Origin: Jeotgalibaca ciconiae
GTDB taxonomy: Bacteria > Bacillota > Bacilli > Lactobacillales > Aerococcaceae
Direction of reading: 5' to 3'
Length of the DNA: 64,000 nt
Assembly: GCF_003955755.1 (NCBI RefSeq)
Contig: NZ_CP034465.1
Span: 62,001-126,000 of the forward strand
Position 1 is the stretch's first letter, and each line of letters begins with the position of its first letter. This document shows positions 44,905 through 55,122 of this stretch, in pieces. Made by a program: the position numbers and the translations under genes. The notes below the pieces were generated by a model that saw only the letters and a program-made list of their open reading frames with translations, did not search any database and had not been told where the DNA came from.

Positions 44905-45411
44905 TTACGCATGTTGCACTATACCTATAGCTTGTTTCGCTTGTACTGTGCCGTTTTCATCTAAAGAAAATTCTTTTACTTTATCCATATTCGTAATAAC
45001 AACAACCATCGCATTATCTTTTCCAGCTTCAGCTAATGCAGCCAAATCACATTTTGCAACAAGCGTATCGGAAGTCACACTATCACCTTCGCTAACAAAT
45101 GTTTCGAAAGGTTTCCCATTTAATTCAACGGTGTCTAATCCCATATGAATCAAAACTTCTATTCCACTTTCTAATTTAATTCCAATTGCATGCTTCGTTG
45201 GAAAGACACTTAGTACTTTCCCTTCGACAGGCGCATAAATATTACCGTCCTCCGGAATAACTGCATAGCCGTCTCCCATCATTTTTTGTGAGAATACTGG
45301 ATCTGCAACTTCTGTAACAGGAACTATCTTTCCATTTACAGGAGCAAATAGAGTCTCTTTCTCGATTGGAGTATCCTTTTCTTTTTTATCTTTTTTGAAA
45401 AAATTAAACAT
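44905..45411 (-). CDS. crr: PTS glucose-type enzyme IIA
   Basis: 168 aa, standalone IIA(Glc). It passes phosphate from HPr to sugar permeases. The active-site histidine is in IEVLIHMGLDTVEL and the second, assisting histidine in PTKHAIGIK. LFAPVNGKIVPVTEV and FSQKMMGDGYAV are typical. No sugar permease lies beside it, so it probably serves permeases encoded elsewhere. Confidence 0.95.
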   Translation of the reverse strand: MFNFFKKDKKEKDTPIEKETLFAPVNGKIVPVTEVADPVFSQKMMGDGYAVIPEDGNIYAPVEGKVLSVFPTKHAIGIKLESGIEVLIHMGLDTVELNGKPFETFVSEGDSVTSDTLVAKCDLAALAEAGKDNAMVVVITNMDKVKEFSLDENGTVQAKQAIGIVQHA

Positions 45412-45549
45412 ATTAACGCCACCTTTACAAGATTAATTATAATAATTTTCATCTTATACACTTACTTACAATGATACCATAATTGCCATTGTTTTCCTAT
45501 TTAAGTACCATTGCTTTCGTCTTATTAATTGTGAACAAATTATGATAAA

Positions 45550-45564
45550 TGAGAATGAGAGTCA
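45550..45564. promoter_or_regulatory. Fur-like box before the metal ATPase
   Basis: TGAGAATGAGAGTCA keeps the outer TGA and TCA and the inner AAT of the 7-1-7 Fur consensus TGATAATNATTATCA, with four mismatches. A candidate only. Confidence 0.4.
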
Positions 45565-45576
45565 CTACCAGCTAGA

Positions 45577-45591
45577 TTATAACCATTCTAA
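45577..45591. promoter_or_regulatory. PerR-like box before the metal ATPase
   Basis: TTATAACCATTCTAA matches the PerR consensus TTATAATNATTATAA at 12 of the 14 defined bases. It lies 64-78 bases upstream of the ATPase start. Confidence 0.62.
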
Positions 45592-45654
45592 TTTGTTTTT
45601 TTGTTTGATACTATTTAATTACGGCAATTACAATTCAAAGAAAAAGGTGGTCAT

Positions 45655-47538
45655 ATGAACACACTATGGAAAAACAATAAGCCAATGACAGCTACTATTA
45701 TTAGTGGGATACTCATTTTGATTGGTATTTACTTTCAATTTTCGAAAACGGATTTTCCTGTAGCGATTATTTTTGTTAGTTCTTTTATTATCGGAGGATT
45801 CTTTCAAGCTCGGGAAGGTTTTTACGATACAATTGAAAATAAGCGATTAAACGTGGATATTTTGATGGTACTTGCTGCTATTGGCGCCTCTATCATTGGA
45901 TATTGGCTCGAAGGTGCCTTGCTCATTTTTATTTTCTCTTTGTCAGGTTCTTTAGAAGAATATGCATTGAACAAAAGTACAGAAGCCATTAGTTCTTTAA
46001 TGAGTATTGTTCCCGCTACTGCTAAAAGGCTTACGAAAGAGAATCAACTGGAAACTGTGAACGTCGAGGACTTGTCGATTGGGGATCGAATATTTGTGGC
46101 AAAGGGGGACAGTCTTCCAATTGATGGCACGCTTCTTTCCAAGAAGGCTACCATTAATGAATCTTCTATTACAGGAGAGTCAATCCCACGTGAGAAAAAA
46201 GAGAACGATCAACTGTATGCAACTTCTATCAATTTAGATGAACCTATTACGATTACAGTAAATAAAAATTCGAATGAAACTTTATTTGCAAAAATTATTC
46301 AAATGGTGAAGGAAGCACAGTCGACACCTTCTAAAACAGCCAGTTTCATTACAAACATTGAGAATAAGTATGTGACAGCTGTACTTATTTTTGTTCCAGC
46401 CATGATATTTATTTTTTATTTCTTTTTAAATTGGACTTGGAGTGAATCGTTTTACCGAGGAATGGTACTCCTGACCGTAGCATCGCCATGCGCATTGGTT
46501 GCCTCCGCTACGCCAGCAACTTTAGCAGCTATTTCCAGTGCAGCGAAAAAAGGGATTCTTTTTAAAGGTGGTATTGCAATCGAGAATTTCAGCTCCCTTT
46601 CTTGTATTGCTTTCGATAAAACAGGTACCTTAACAAACGGAAAACCAATTGTAACAGATTCTTACATATCGCCAGAACAAAATGAAAGAGATATTTTAGG
46701 AATTGTTTATGCTTTAGAATATGGTTCTACTCATCCCATTGCGATTGCACTTGTAAATTTCCTTAAAGAAAGAAATTATTCTGATATATCATTAACAAAT
46801 CAAAAAGATCTTACTGGTTTGGGTTTATCAGGTGAATATCAAGGCGACGAGTGGCGGATCGGAAAAATGGATTTCACTCGCAAGCATTCTAAACAAACCA
46901 ATATATTTTCCAAGCAAACACAGAAACTCTCCCAAGAAGGAAAGACGGTTGTCTCTCTTTCAAAAAATGGAGAAATGGTCGCTTATTTTGCACTTCTGGA
47001 CATTGCTAAGACTGGCGCGAAAGAGACCATTTCTTTTTTACAGAAAAACGATATTCATACGCTTATGATTACAGGCGACAATCATGAAACTGCTAAAGCA
47101 ATTGCAGATGAATTAGGAATAGATGAATACCGCGCGAACTGCTTGCCAGAGCAAAAAACAGGAATTTTAAAAGATTTACAGAAGGAATATGATTTTGTGG
47201 GGATGGTGGGTGATGGAATCAATGACGCACCTGCTTTAGCAAATGCCGATATCGGTGTTGCAATGGGACAAGGTACCGATATTGCTATGCAAACGGCAGA
47301 TGTTGTGCTGATACAAAATGATTTAGAGACACTGGAATATTCCTATCATTTATCCAAAAAACTGAAAAAAATAACCGTACAAAATATTGTTTTTTCTATG
47401 AGTGTGATTATACTACTCATTATTGCGAACTTAATGCAAGTAATTAATCTGCCAATTGGAGTAATTGGACACGAAGGCAGTACCATCCTTGTTATTTTGA
47501 ACGGCTTACGTTTGTTATTAAATAATCCAAAAAACTAA
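45655..47538 (+). CDS. P1B-4-type metal efflux ATPase (PfeT/ZosA/FrvA-like)
   Basis: 627 aa with no N-terminal heavy-metal-binding domain. The membrane metal site is SPC (S277-C279) in VASPCALVAS. The phosphorylated aspartate is D321 in FDKTGTLT, the TGE loop is in SSITGESIPREK, the hinge is MVGDGINDAPAL, and HEGST (606-610) in the C-terminal helix stands where P1B-4 pumps have HEGGT. This subgroup exports Fe(II), Co(II) or Zn(II); PfeT and Listeria FrvA export iron under PerR and Fur control. The PerR-like box upstream supports an iron role. GGTGG precedes the ATG. It ends 8 bases before the 172-bp repeat. Confidence 0.88.
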   Translation: MNTLWKNNKPMTATIISGILILIGIYFQFSKTDFPVAIIFVSSFIIGGFFQAREGFYDTIENKRLNVDILMVLAAIGASIIGYWLEGALLIFIFSLSGSLEEYALNKSTEAISSLMSIVPATAKRLTKENQLETVNVEDLSIGDRIFVAKGDSLPIDGTLLSKKATINESSITGESIPREKKENDQLYATSINLDEPITITVNKNSNETLFAKIIQMVKEAQSTPSKTASFITNIENKYVTAVLIFVPAMIFIFYFFLNWTWSESFYRGMVLLTVASPCALVASATPATLAAISSAAKKGILFKGGIAIENFSSLSCIAFDKTGTLTNGKPIVTDSYISPEQNERDILGIVYALEYGSTHPIAIALVNFLKERNYSDISLTNQKDLTGLGLSGEYQGDEWRIGKMDFTRKHSKQTNIFSKQTQKLSQEGKTVVSLSKNGEMVAYFALLDIAKTGAKETISFLQKNDIHTLMITGDNHETAKAIADELGIDEYRANCLPEQKTGILKDLQKEYDFVGMVGDGINDAPALANADIGVAMGQGTDIAMQTADVVLIQNDLETLEYSYHLSKKLKKITVQNIVFSMSVIILLIIANLMQVINLPIGVIGHEGSTILVILNGLRLLLNNPKN

Positions 47539-47544
47539 AAAACA

Positions 47545-47717
47545 AGAGGCTGGGAAAAACTCCCAGCCTCTTTCCTATACCCGAATAATGTAGCGTAAAT
47601 GTGCTCAAAAAGGCAGCCCCGACGTCCACTTCACGAATCATGCTCAGATGGTCTGCAACCATCTGAGCATGATTCGCTCCAGTGATTCGGGGCTGAACGC
47701 CTTTTTTCCCACTCTCT
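47545..47717. repeat. 172-bp structured intergenic repeat, copy 2
   Basis: Matches 17884-18055. It begins with GAGGCTGGGA/TCCCAGCCTC, which serves as terminator of the metal ATPase. Then AGGCAGCCCCGA pairs with TCGGGGCT.GAACGCCT, and inside them CGAATCATGCTCAGATGGT pairs perfectly with its complement around CTGCA. The inner arms are intact here and degraded in copy 1. Confidence 0.82.
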
Positions 47718-47764
47718 ATATTTGTGCGCAATGCTTTAAAGTAGAAAGGCATTTATTTTCGGGT

Positions 47765-48955
47765 CTACTTTGCTCGATGTTTCTCCATGAATGTTTTGAT
47801 TCGTTGAACCCCCTCAGCGAATTCTTCTGTGGACGTCGCATAACTAAAACGAATATGTTTGGGCATCCCAAAGCCACTACCTGCAACTAGACCAACATGA
47901 GCTTCTTCAAGCAAAGCCATTGTAAACGCATCGACAGTATCATAACCCGTCATTTTTGCAGCCTCAGAACATTCCGGGAACAGATAAAAAGCTCCCATTG
48001 GCTTCTCATATAATTTAAAACCCGGTAAATCTTTTACTAATGGGTATGCCGCATTCAAGCGAGTTTCAAACAACTTACGATTTTCTTCCATAAAGTCTGA
48101 TCCTTCTGTTAATGCAGCTAGAGCAGCATACTGACTGATTCCAGCAGCATTACCACTTGTCTGACTAGCAATTTTATTAATTGCTTGCATGACTTTCTTG
48201 CTTCCTAGTGCATATCCTATTCGCCATCCTGTCATCGCAAAGGCTTTTGACATTCCATTCACAATAATGCTTTGTTGACGAATTTCTTCTGAGAGAGATG
48301 CGATAGACTGACTTTTCGCTCCGTTAAAAACTAGCTTGTAATATATTTCATCTGCAATAATTAAAATGTTTTTTCTAACACAATAGTCTCCAATTATTCG
48401 TAACTGCTCTTCGTTAAAGACAGCTCCAGAAGGGTTTGACGGTGAATTCAGTACAAGGAGCTTTGTTTTATCACTTGTATAGCGATCTAACAATTCCTCT
48501 GTGAGGGCAAACCCATTCTCTGGGTCTGTTTCTATGAATACAGGAACTCCTCCAGCCAGTCGAATTTGTTCGCTGTAACTCACCCAATAGGGTATCGGTA
48601 TAAGGACCTCGTCTCCTTCATCTACCAAAGCTTGAAACAAATAATAGAGAATTAATTTCGCTCCTGCTGAAACAAAAATTTCATCCATTTCATAAGAAAC
48701 GAAATCATGTTTTTGATGAAAATCAGCAATTGCCTGCCGTAATTCGGCTATACCGGCACTATCCGTATAATGATGCCCTTTTCCTTCGTATATTGCTTTA
48801 TTTGCAGCATCCAAAATATATTTTGGCGTATCAAAATCCGGCTCGCCGACTGTTAAAGAAATAATATCTCTGCCCTCTGCCTTCAATTCTCTCGTCTTTT
48901 GAGTAGCAGCTAAAGTCGAAGATAGTTGGATATCTTGTATTCGTTTTGAAATCAA
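47765..48955 (-). CDS. Class I aminotransferase, aspartate/aromatic type
   Basis: 396 aa from the TTG at 48955, with GGGGGA about 7 bases upstream. Fold-type I PLP enzyme; the Schiff-base lysine is in NGMSKAFAMTGWRIGY, and NSPSNPSGAVF and ADEIYYKLVF are typical of subclass I-gamma (AspB/PatA-like). As last gene of the aro operon it may transaminate prephenate or aromatic oxo-acids. Aspartate aminotransferase is the other option. Its start overlaps the end of the aroK region, so translation may be coupled. Confidence 0.87.
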   Translation of the reverse strand: MISKRIQDIQLSSTLAATQKTRELKAEGRDIISLTVGEPDFDTPKYILDAANKAIYEGKGHHYTDSAGIAELRQAIADFHQKHDFVSYEMDEIFVSAGAKLILYYLFQALVDEGDEVLIPIPYWVSYSEQIRLAGGVPVFIETDPENGFALTEELLDRYTSDKTKLLVLNSPSNPSGAVFNEEQLRIIGDYCVRKNILIIADEIYYKLVFNGAKSQSIASLSEEIRQQSIIVNGMSKAFAMTGWRIGYALGSKKVMQAINKIASQTSGNAAGISQYAALAALTEGSDFMEENRKLFETRLNAAYPLVKDLPGFKLYEKPMGAFYLFPECSEAAKMTGYDTVDAFTMALLEEAHVGLVAGSGFGMPKHIRFSYATSTEEFAEGVQRIKTFMEKHRAK

Positions 48956-48969
48956 TAAAATTCCCCCAT

Positions 48970-49473
48970 TCACCAATCAATAGTTTGAAGTATTTGTTTT
49001 ACTACATCCTCTGTTGTCAGATGATCAGTTGCAATTGTATGAGCCGCACAATCCTCGTAAAACTCTAAACGTTTTTGATAAATCCGCTTCAGATCTTTCG
49101 ATTCATTTGATTGGGCTAATGGTCGGATATTCAATTGATCGTCAATAATTCGATTCCACAAAGTATTAAACTCTGCTTGCAAGTAAATCACTTGCGTTTG
49201 CTGTTTTAATAACTCCCGACAAGCAACCGTTTCGATACAACCGCCTCCCGTTGAAATTACGCCAGATGATTGATGATACTCTAGTAATAATTCATGCTCA
49301 ATTTCACGAAATTTTTCTTCCCCATATTCGACAAAAAACTCTGAAATAGGCATTTGAAGACGCTTGCTGATTTCGTAATCTAGATCAATGAAGTTTTTTT
49401 CCGTTTTTTTCCCGAGCAACTTCCCTACACTTGTCTTTCCGGCTCCCATAAAGCCAATTAAAATAATTGCCAT
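48970..49473 (-). CDS. aroK: Shikimate kinase
   Basis: 167 aa. It phosphorylates shikimate. Walker A is IGFMGAGKTSVGKLLGKK; the shikimate-binding aspartate follows in FIDLDYEISKRL, and FREIEHELL and ISTGGGCIE are diagnostic; the lid arginines are in NIRPLAQ. It follows aroA by 16 bases. Confidence 0.95.
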   Translation of the reverse strand: MAIILIGFMGAGKTSVGKLLGKKTEKNFIDLDYEISKRLQMPISEFFVEYGEEKFREIEHELLLEYHQSSGVISTGGGCIETVACRELLKQQTQVIYLQAEFNTLWNRIIDDQLNIRPLAQSNESKDLKRIYQKRLEFYEDCAAHTIATDHLTTEDVVKQILQTIDW

Positions 49474-49489
49474 GACTACACCTCTTTTG

Positions 49490-50776
49490 TCAGCCTGCTG
49501 TCCCAGTAAGATTCAAGACCTCATCAAAGAATGTTGGATAACTAATATTCACACATTCAGCTTCTTTTAAAAATACATCTTCTTTTACTAATAAAGCAGC
49601 AACCTGTAACATCATTCCGATTCGATGATCGCCAAAGCTGTCAACTGTCGCTCCTGCCAATGGTGTACCTCCATGAACAATCAAACCATCTTCCGTTTCA
49701 ATGATGTTTGCCTGCATATGATTAAGTTGCGAAGCTACTGCTTGAATACGGTTCGTTTCTTTTACTTTTAATTCTTCCGCATCTTTAATAACAGTTATCC
49801 CCTCGGCTTGAGTAGCAAGTAAAGCAATCACCGGTAACTCATCAATCAGCCTAGGTATGATGGAACCACCAATAGTTGTAGCTTTCAATTGACTTGTTCG
49901 CACAGTAATATCTGCGCTTATTCGATTTTCTCTCATATCAATTGTGATGTCTCCACCCATTGCTTTTATTACATCAATGATGCCAGAACGCGTTTCGTTC
50001 ATTCCAACATTCTCAAGTAGTATTTCACTATTTGGAACAATTAATCCAGCGGCTAAGAAAAATGCTGCTGAGGAAATATCACCTGGAACTTCAATTCTTT
50101 GTCCTCTTAGGGTTTGCCCGCCTTTTATGCGAATAACCTTGTCATCAATTTGCAAGCTTCCTCCAAATTGTTGCAACATTTCTTCTGTATGATTACGGGA
50201 TTGTTCTTTTTCAATCACAACGGTTTCGCCTTCTGCTTGGAGGCCCGCTAAAATAATTGCTGATTTAACTTGTGCACTTGCTACAGGCATTTCATACTCG
50301 ATAGCATGTAATTCGTTTATTGGTTCAATAGTCAGCGGAGGAAACTCGCTGTCTTTATCTCCTGATATTTTTGCTCCCATTTGTTCCAATGGTGCAATCA
50401 CTCGTTGCATTGGGCGTTTATTCAAGGAATTGTCTCCTGCAATTACGCTCGTAAAAGACTGACCAGCTAATAAACCACTCAGCAAACGAATCGTAGTTCC
50501 AGAGTTTCCTACATCCAATATTTCTTTAGATGGACGCAAGCCGTTCATCCCTCTTCCCTCTACAATGATTTCATCACCATTATCGTGGATTTGAATGCCT
50601 AATTGTCGCATGACTTTGATAGTATTTAAGCAATCATCGGCACGTAAAAATCCAGTGATGCGTGTCTCACCTTCCGCAATCGACCCAAACATGACACTTC
50701 GATGAGAAATGGATTTATCTCCTGGTATCGTTAATTTCCCTTGCAAACTCTTCGCGTGATTGATCAATTTTCTCAT
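49490..50776 (-). CDS. aroA: 3-phosphoshikimate 1-carboxyvinyltransferase (EPSP synthase)
   Basis: 428 aa. It joins PEP to shikimate 3-phosphate. Motifs: [38 protein letters not shown] (the PEP loop has Ala in place of the usual Gly-Pro type I surroundings, a class II-like sequence), KRPMQRV, and [11 protein letters not shown]. Class II enzymes are often less sensitive to glyphosate. It lies 7 bases after the chorismate synthase gene. Confidence 0.95.
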   Translation of the reverse strand: MRKLINHAKSLQGKLTIPGDKSISHRSVMFGSIAEGETRITGFLRADDCLNTIKVMRQLGIQIHDNGDEIIVEGRGMNGLRPSKEILDVGNSGTTIRLLSGLLAGQSFTSVIAGDNSLNKRPMQRVIAPLEQMGAKISGDKDSEFPPLTIEPINELHAIEYEMPVASAQVKSAIILAGLQAEGETVVIEKEQSRNHTEEMLQQFGGSLQIDDKVIRIKGGQTLRGQRIEVPGDISSAAFFLAAGLIVPNSEILLENVGMNETRSGIIDVIKAMGGDITIDMRENRISADITVRTSQLKATTIGGSIIPRLIDELPVIALLATQAEGITVIKDAEELKVKETNRIQAVASQLNHMQANIIETEDGLIVHGGTPLAGATVDSFGDHRIGMMLQVAALLVKEDVFLKEAECVNISYPTFFDEVLNLTGTAG

Positions 50777-50783
50777 CGAATAC

Positions 50784-51980
50784 TTACTCCTCTTCTAACC
50801 ACATATCAGGGTTTTTACTATATTCACGGTAATTTGCAACTGCTTGTTGTAATTCATCAAAACTATCATTCGGGAATTTTTCTAATATTGCTTGTGTTAA
50901 TTCTGTTGCAACAACCGCTTGTGCAATAATACTTGCTGCCGGCACTGCAGTTGTATCACTTCGTTCGATGCTCGCCTGGTATTCTTCTTTCGAATAAATA
51001 TCCACACTCTGCAAGGGTCTATATAAAGTTGGAATTGGTTTTTTTACACCTCTTACAATCACAGGCATACCGTTCGTCATGCCACCTTCGATCCCACCCA
51101 AATGATTGCTTAGGCGATAGAATCCAAGCTCAGCATTATAAGCAATTTCATCCATTACTTCGCTGCCGTATCTTCTTCCCACTTCAAACCCATCTCCGAA
51201 TTCAACACCCTTAAATGCATTAATACTTACCATCGCTTTTGCTAAACGCGCATCAATTTTTTTATCCCATTGCGTATAACTTCCTAATCCAATTGGCAAT
51301 CCTTCCGCAATGACTTCTACAACTCCACCTAAAGTATTTCCAGCCTTTTTAGTTTCGTCAATCTTGTCTTTTACTTGTTGTTCTTTTTCAGCATCCACCA
51401 TTTTTACAGGAGATTGATTTGCACGGTCACGAATTTCCGCCAAACTCATTTCAGAAACATCTACTTGTCCCTTAATTCCACCCAATTCACAAACATAGGC
51501 AACCACTTCAACTCCAAGAGCCGACAATAATTGACTAGCCACTGCTCCGATTGCTACACGCATGGTGGTTTCCCTCGCTGATGAGCGCTCTAGTACATTC
51601 CGAAGGTCTTTATGGTGGTACTTGATTCCACCAACCAAATCAGCATGCCCAGGACGTGGACGATGTACTACACGGCTTTTTTTTGAAAGTTCTTCTTCAA
51701 TAGGTTCTGCACTCATAACACTTTGCCAATTTTTATAATCTTTATTAACCACTGAGAAAGTTACAGGTGAGCCCAATGTTTTACCATGACGTACACCAGA
51801 GGTTACTTCCACTTTATCTGTTTCAATTTTCATACGATTTCCGCGGCCGTATCCTTCTTGTCTTTTTGCTAATGCTTCATTAATTTCATTTATATTTAAA
51901 GGCATCCCCGCTGGTAGTCCTTCAATAATCGTTGTTAATACTGGCCCATGTGATTCTCCTGCTGTAATAAATCTCAACAT
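50784..51980 (-). CDS. aroC: Chorismate synthase
   Basis: 398 aa from the ATG at 51980, which has GAGGAG seven bases upstream. It makes chorismate from EPSP with reduced FMN. Signatures: [33 protein letters not shown] with the active histidine, [15 protein letters not shown], and the central [13 protein letters not shown]. In Bacillus the same gene is called aroF. Confidence 0.96.
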   Translation of the reverse strand: MLRFITAGESHGPVLTTIIEGLPAGMPLNINEINEALAKRQEGYGRGNRMKIETDKVEVTSGVRHGKTLGSPVTFSVVNKDYKNWQSVMSAEPIEEELSKKSRVVHRPRPGHADLVGGIKYHHKDLRNVLERSSARETTMRVAIGAVASQLLSALGVEVVAYVCELGGIKGQVDVSEMSLAEIRDRANQSPVKMVDAEKEQQVKDKIDETKKAGNTLGGVVEVIAEGLPIGLGSYTQWDKKIDARLAKAMVSINAFKGVEFGDGFEVGRRYGSEVMDEIAYNAELGFYRLSNHLGGIEGGMTNGMPVIVRGVKKPIPTLYRPLQSVDIYSKEEYQASIERSDTTAVPAASIIAQAVVATELTQAILEKFPNDSFDELQQAVANYREYSKNPDMWLEEE

Positions 51981-52004
51981 ATCGATTCTCCTCACTTAAT
52001 GCTT

Positions 52005-52883
52005 TTATTTGTTTTCTAATACTGAAAGAACATATTCAACTGGCATATCATTTCCAGTAAATAACCGATAATTTAAACTTGCCTGATAAACAAGCATGGA
52101 TAAACCGCCGACTGTTTTACATCCTCGAGCTTTTGCTTGCCGTAAAAATAACGTTTCACGCGGTTCATAAACAATGTCACAAACAACGCTATTCGGATTT
52201 AGCCAATCAGGGTTCAATAAAATTGAACGATCTGGATTAGGAGTCATTCCAACTGAAGTTGTTTGAACAACAATTTCTGCACTTGATAATGCTTCTTTCA
52301 GAATGTCTTCCTCTTCTATATTAACTAAGCGAATATTTATAGAAGGATAATCACTTTGTAATTTTTTTATCACTTCTTTTATTTCCAAGGGTCTCTCTAG
52401 GTTCCTAGCAATAACGTCAATCTGCCGGCACCCTTCGATAACAGCTCGAGAAAGAATCACCCTTGCAGTACTTCCTGATCCAAAAAGAGCGACTCTGGTG
52501 TCTTCGATCTCCGTTCCCGTAGATTTTACTGATGCCCAAAACCCTTCTCCATCTGTATTATACCCTATCCACTCATCATCTTGTTTCACAATCGTGTTAA
52601 TTGCTTGAACATAATTTGCTACTGCATCTACTTTTGTTACACATTCAAGTGCTTTGTATTTTCCAGGCATCGTTATATTGATTCCTTTGACACCTAAGTT
52701 TTGTAGATTGTGAATACGTTCAACGGTTTCTTCTTCACTTGTTTCGAATGCAAGGTATACCATGTTGATGTCTTCTACTTCAAAACAAGTATTATAGATG
52801 GCTGGGGATTTTGAATGATGAATGGGTTGACCAATAACTGCAGCAAATTCGGTTGTCGCACTAATTTCACGAATATACTTCAT
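52005..52883 (-). CDS. aroE: Shikimate dehydrogenase
   Basis: 292 aa from the ATG at 52883, with GAGGAG upstream. NADPH-dependent reduction of 3-dehydroshikimate. HSKSPAIYNTCF is the substrate serine motif, GINITMPGK the catalytic lysine region (Met where Val is usual), VALFGSGSTARVIL the nucleotide fold, and GLSMLVYQASL the C-terminal substrate motif. Its start overlaps the aroB stop by 17 bases. Most Bacilli keep aroE outside the aroF-aroB operon. Confidence 0.93.
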   Translation of the reverse strand: MKYIREISATTEFAAVIGQPIHHSKSPAIYNTCFEVEDINMVYLAFETSEEETVERIHNLQNLGVKGINITMPGKYKALECVTKVDAVANYVQAINTIVKQDDEWIGYNTDGEGFWASVKSTGTEIEDTRVALFGSGSTARVILSRAVIEGCRQIDVIARNLERPLEIKEVIKKLQSDYPSINIRLVNIEEEDILKEALSSAEIVVQTTSVGMTPNPDRSILLNPDWLNPNSVVCDIVYEPRETLFLRQAKARGCKTVGGLSMLVYQASLNYRLFTGNDMPVEYVLSVLENK

Positions 52884-53961
52884 ATTTTTGCCACTCCTCA
52901 TTGAACCAACTTAAAAATTCATCGATCGGGTATTGAAATAAATCACATTTACCAAACGCGATAGGTAAAACGATTGTGATCGTTGAATTTCTTCTTTTTT
53001 TATCATTAATCATTGCCTTTGATAATTCCTCAGCTGTGTAGTCATATTTTTCAGCTAATAGATGGTACTGGTGCAGCAGAGCATCGAATTGTTCTCTATA
53101 ATGATCATCTAATTGATTTATTTTATCAGCCATTTGTAAAAAGACAGACATTCCTAATGCAACTGCCCTCCCATGACTGATTTGGTATTGGCTGCACTGC
53201 TCAAAAGCATGTCCTAATGTATGCCCGTAATTTAGCAGCTGTCTCAATCCATGATCGTATTCATCTTCCAATACAACTTTTCGTTTCATTTCGACACATT
53301 CTTTTACAATTTCAACAAGCTCTTCGTCAGTTGCCTGTAAAGGCGTTGTTCGATCCATTAATTCTGAAAGAAGTCTTGGATTCATAATCATTCCGTATTT
53401 AATTAGTTCGCTGCAGCCATCCTCAAATATATGAGGTTCTAGTGTTTGGAAGGAATCCACATCACACAGAACCAGACGCGGATGGTAGAATGCACCTACT
53501 AAATTCTTTCCTTGGGGCAAATCAACTGCTGTTTTCCCACCAACGGAAGAATCAATTGCTGCTAATAGCGTTGTTGGTATTTGTATAAAATCAATTCCCC
53601 TTAGGTAAATACTTGCTACAAATCCCGCTAGATCACCAATAACTCCTCCGCCTAAAGCAATGATAACATCTTGTCTTGAAAAATTAAGATCTGCAAGATG
53701 CCCGACAAGCCGAGTAACATTTTCCATTGACTTTTGTTCTTCGCCAGGCTGAAAAGAAATGGTGTGAATCGCTCCTGCAGTCGTTTTTAGTTTTTCACTT
53801 ATTTGATTTAAGTAACCATGCTTCATAATCGTATCGTCAGTCATAATCAAGACCTTTTTATCTGCAACAAAGGGATATAAGTGTTTGTCCGCTTCTTTCA
53901 GCAATCCCCTACCAATTAAAACGTCATAGGGTTGTGTTACACCGATTCGAACAATTTCCAT
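52867..53961 (-). CDS. aroB: 3-dehydroquinate synthase
   Basis: 364 aa from the ATG at 53961, with AGGAGG seven bases upstream. It cyclises DAHP with NAD and zinc. GGGVIGDLAGFVASIYLRGI is the nucleotide loop, and zinc ligands fall in DGCSELIKYG and LLNYGHTLGHAFE. It follows the DAHP synthase gene by 11 bases. Confidence 0.96.
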   Translation of the reverse strand: MEIVRIGVTQPYDVLIGRGLLKEADKHLYPFVADKKVLIMTDDTIMKHGYLNQISEKLKTTAGAIHTISFQPGEEQKSMENVTRLVGHLADLNFSRQDVIIALGGGVIGDLAGFVASIYLRGIDFIQIPTTLLAAIDSSVGGKTAVDLPQGKNLVGAFYHPRLVLCDVDSFQTLEPHIFEDGCSELIKYGMIMNPRLLSELMDRTTPLQATDEELVEIVKECVEMKRKVVLEDEYDHGLRQLLNYGHTLGHAFEQCSQYQISHGRAVALGMSVFLQMADKINQLDDHYREQFDALLHQYHLLAEKYDYTAEELSKAMINDKKRRNSTITIVLPIAFGKCDLFQYPIDEFLSWFNEEWQKYEVYS

Positions 53962-53972
53962 CGTTCTACCTC

Positions 53973-54992
53973 CTAGTTTTTTGTGTTTATTTGCTTCATG
54001 AATTGATGGAGCTTCCATACTTTTTCTGTTAGTTCACGATATTGTTCTGGATAAAGCGATTGTTCACCATCACTGCTTGCTCTTTCTGGTTCAGGATGTG
54101 TTTCAATAATTAGTCCATCCGCCCCAGCAGCAACTGCTGCTAATGATAGTGACTCTATAATATCACGTCTGCCTGCTGCATGACTCGGATCAATGACAAC
54201 CGGCAAGTGACTCAATTGCTTCACGACTGCAATAGCAGATAAATCTTGGGTATTTCGAGTTTCTGTTTCAAATGTCCGAATCCCACGTTCGCAAAGAATC
54301 ACATTCTCATTTCCTTCTGACATAATGTATTCCGCGCTCATTAACCACTCTTGAATTGTCGCAGATAGTCCACGTTTCAGCAAGATCGGCTTGTTTGTTT
54401 TTCCAAGCTCTTTTAATAAATCAAAGTTTTGCATGTTCCTTGCACCCACTTGGAACATATCTACATCTTCGAATAATTCAATTTGGCTGATTGCCATTAC
54501 TTCAGAAACAATTGGCATATCATATTTTTGACCAATTTCATGCATCATATCCAACCCATCTTTCCCTAGACCTTGGAAAGAGTACGGAGATGTACGAGGT
54601 TTAAATGCTCCCCCTCTAAGAGCATTCCCGCCTGACTCTTTTACATATGCAGCCGTTTTTTCTAGTTGATTGTATGTTTCAATTGAACAAGGACCACCAA
54701 TCATGGCAAAATGACCGCCACCAATTTTTATATTACCAACTTCAATGATACTGTCCTCTGGATGCCACTGTTTACTAGCTTTTTTATAGGGTGAATGAAT
54801 TTCCTCTGTCGCTGCTACTTGCGGCCAATTTCGAATGGAATTCACCTTATCAGATGTGATTGCTCCGTCCAATACAAGAGCAATATCATTTCGATGGCTT
54901 AAGAGCGTTGCTGAAAGATCCAAATTTTCAATCTGATTACATAGTCGTGAGACCTCATCCTTAGTTGTTGATCCGTTTAATGTGACAATCAT
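53973..54992 (-). CDS. aroF: 3-deoxy-7-phosphoheptulonate synthase, type I-beta with N-terminal ferredoxin-like domain
   Basis: 339 aa. It joins PEP and erythrose 4-phosphate, the first step to aromatic amino acids. Residues 1-about 70 form a small ferredoxin-like domain, which in the Thermotoga enzyme mediates feedback inhibition by Tyr and Phe. The barrel follows, with [34 protein letters not shown] and [19 protein letters not shown] precedes the ATG. It is the first structural gene behind the attenuator, so both transcript level and activity may answer to Phe/Tyr. Confidence 0.95.
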   Translation of the reverse strand: MIVTLNGSTTKDEVSRLCNQIENLDLSATLLSHRNDIALVLDGAITSDKVNSIRNWPQVAATEEIHSPYKKASKQWHPEDSIIEVGNIKIGGGHFAMIGGPCSIETYNQLEKTAAYVKESGGNALRGGAFKPRTSPYSFQGLGKDGLDMMHEIGQKYDMPIVSEVMAISQIELFEDVDMFQVGARNMQNFDLLKELGKTNKPILLKRGLSATIQEWLMSAEYIMSEGNENVILCERGIRTFETETRNTQDLSAIAVVKQLSHLPVVIDPSHAAGRRDIIESLSLAAVAAGADGLIIETHPEPERASSDGEQSLYPEQYRELTEKVWKLHQFMKQINTKN

Positions 54993-55023
54993 TTTCTTTT
55001 CCTCCTTATTTTTAAAACAAAAA

Positions 55024-55075
55024 AGTAGCCCAACAACAATGATCCCTTTTCGGTGATCATCGTTGCTAGGCTACT
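55024..55075 (-). promoter_or_regulatory. Attenuator terminator of the aro operon
   Basis: On the minus strand AGTAGCC pairs with GGCTACT at the base, continuing through CAACGATGATC / GATCATTGTTG (short internal mismatches) to a loop, then TTTTTTG. It sits 30 bases before the aroF start and 48 bases after the leader stop. Its 5' arm (55062-55075) can instead pair with 55129-55151 in the leader ORF: GUUGC with GCAAC, and UAGGaCUAaCU with AGUAGCCUA, giving a competing antiterminator. Confidence 0.85.
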
Positions 55076-55122
55076 GAGATTTTTATCGTAATATCCACGT
55101 TATTGTTTTTACGAGAAATGTC

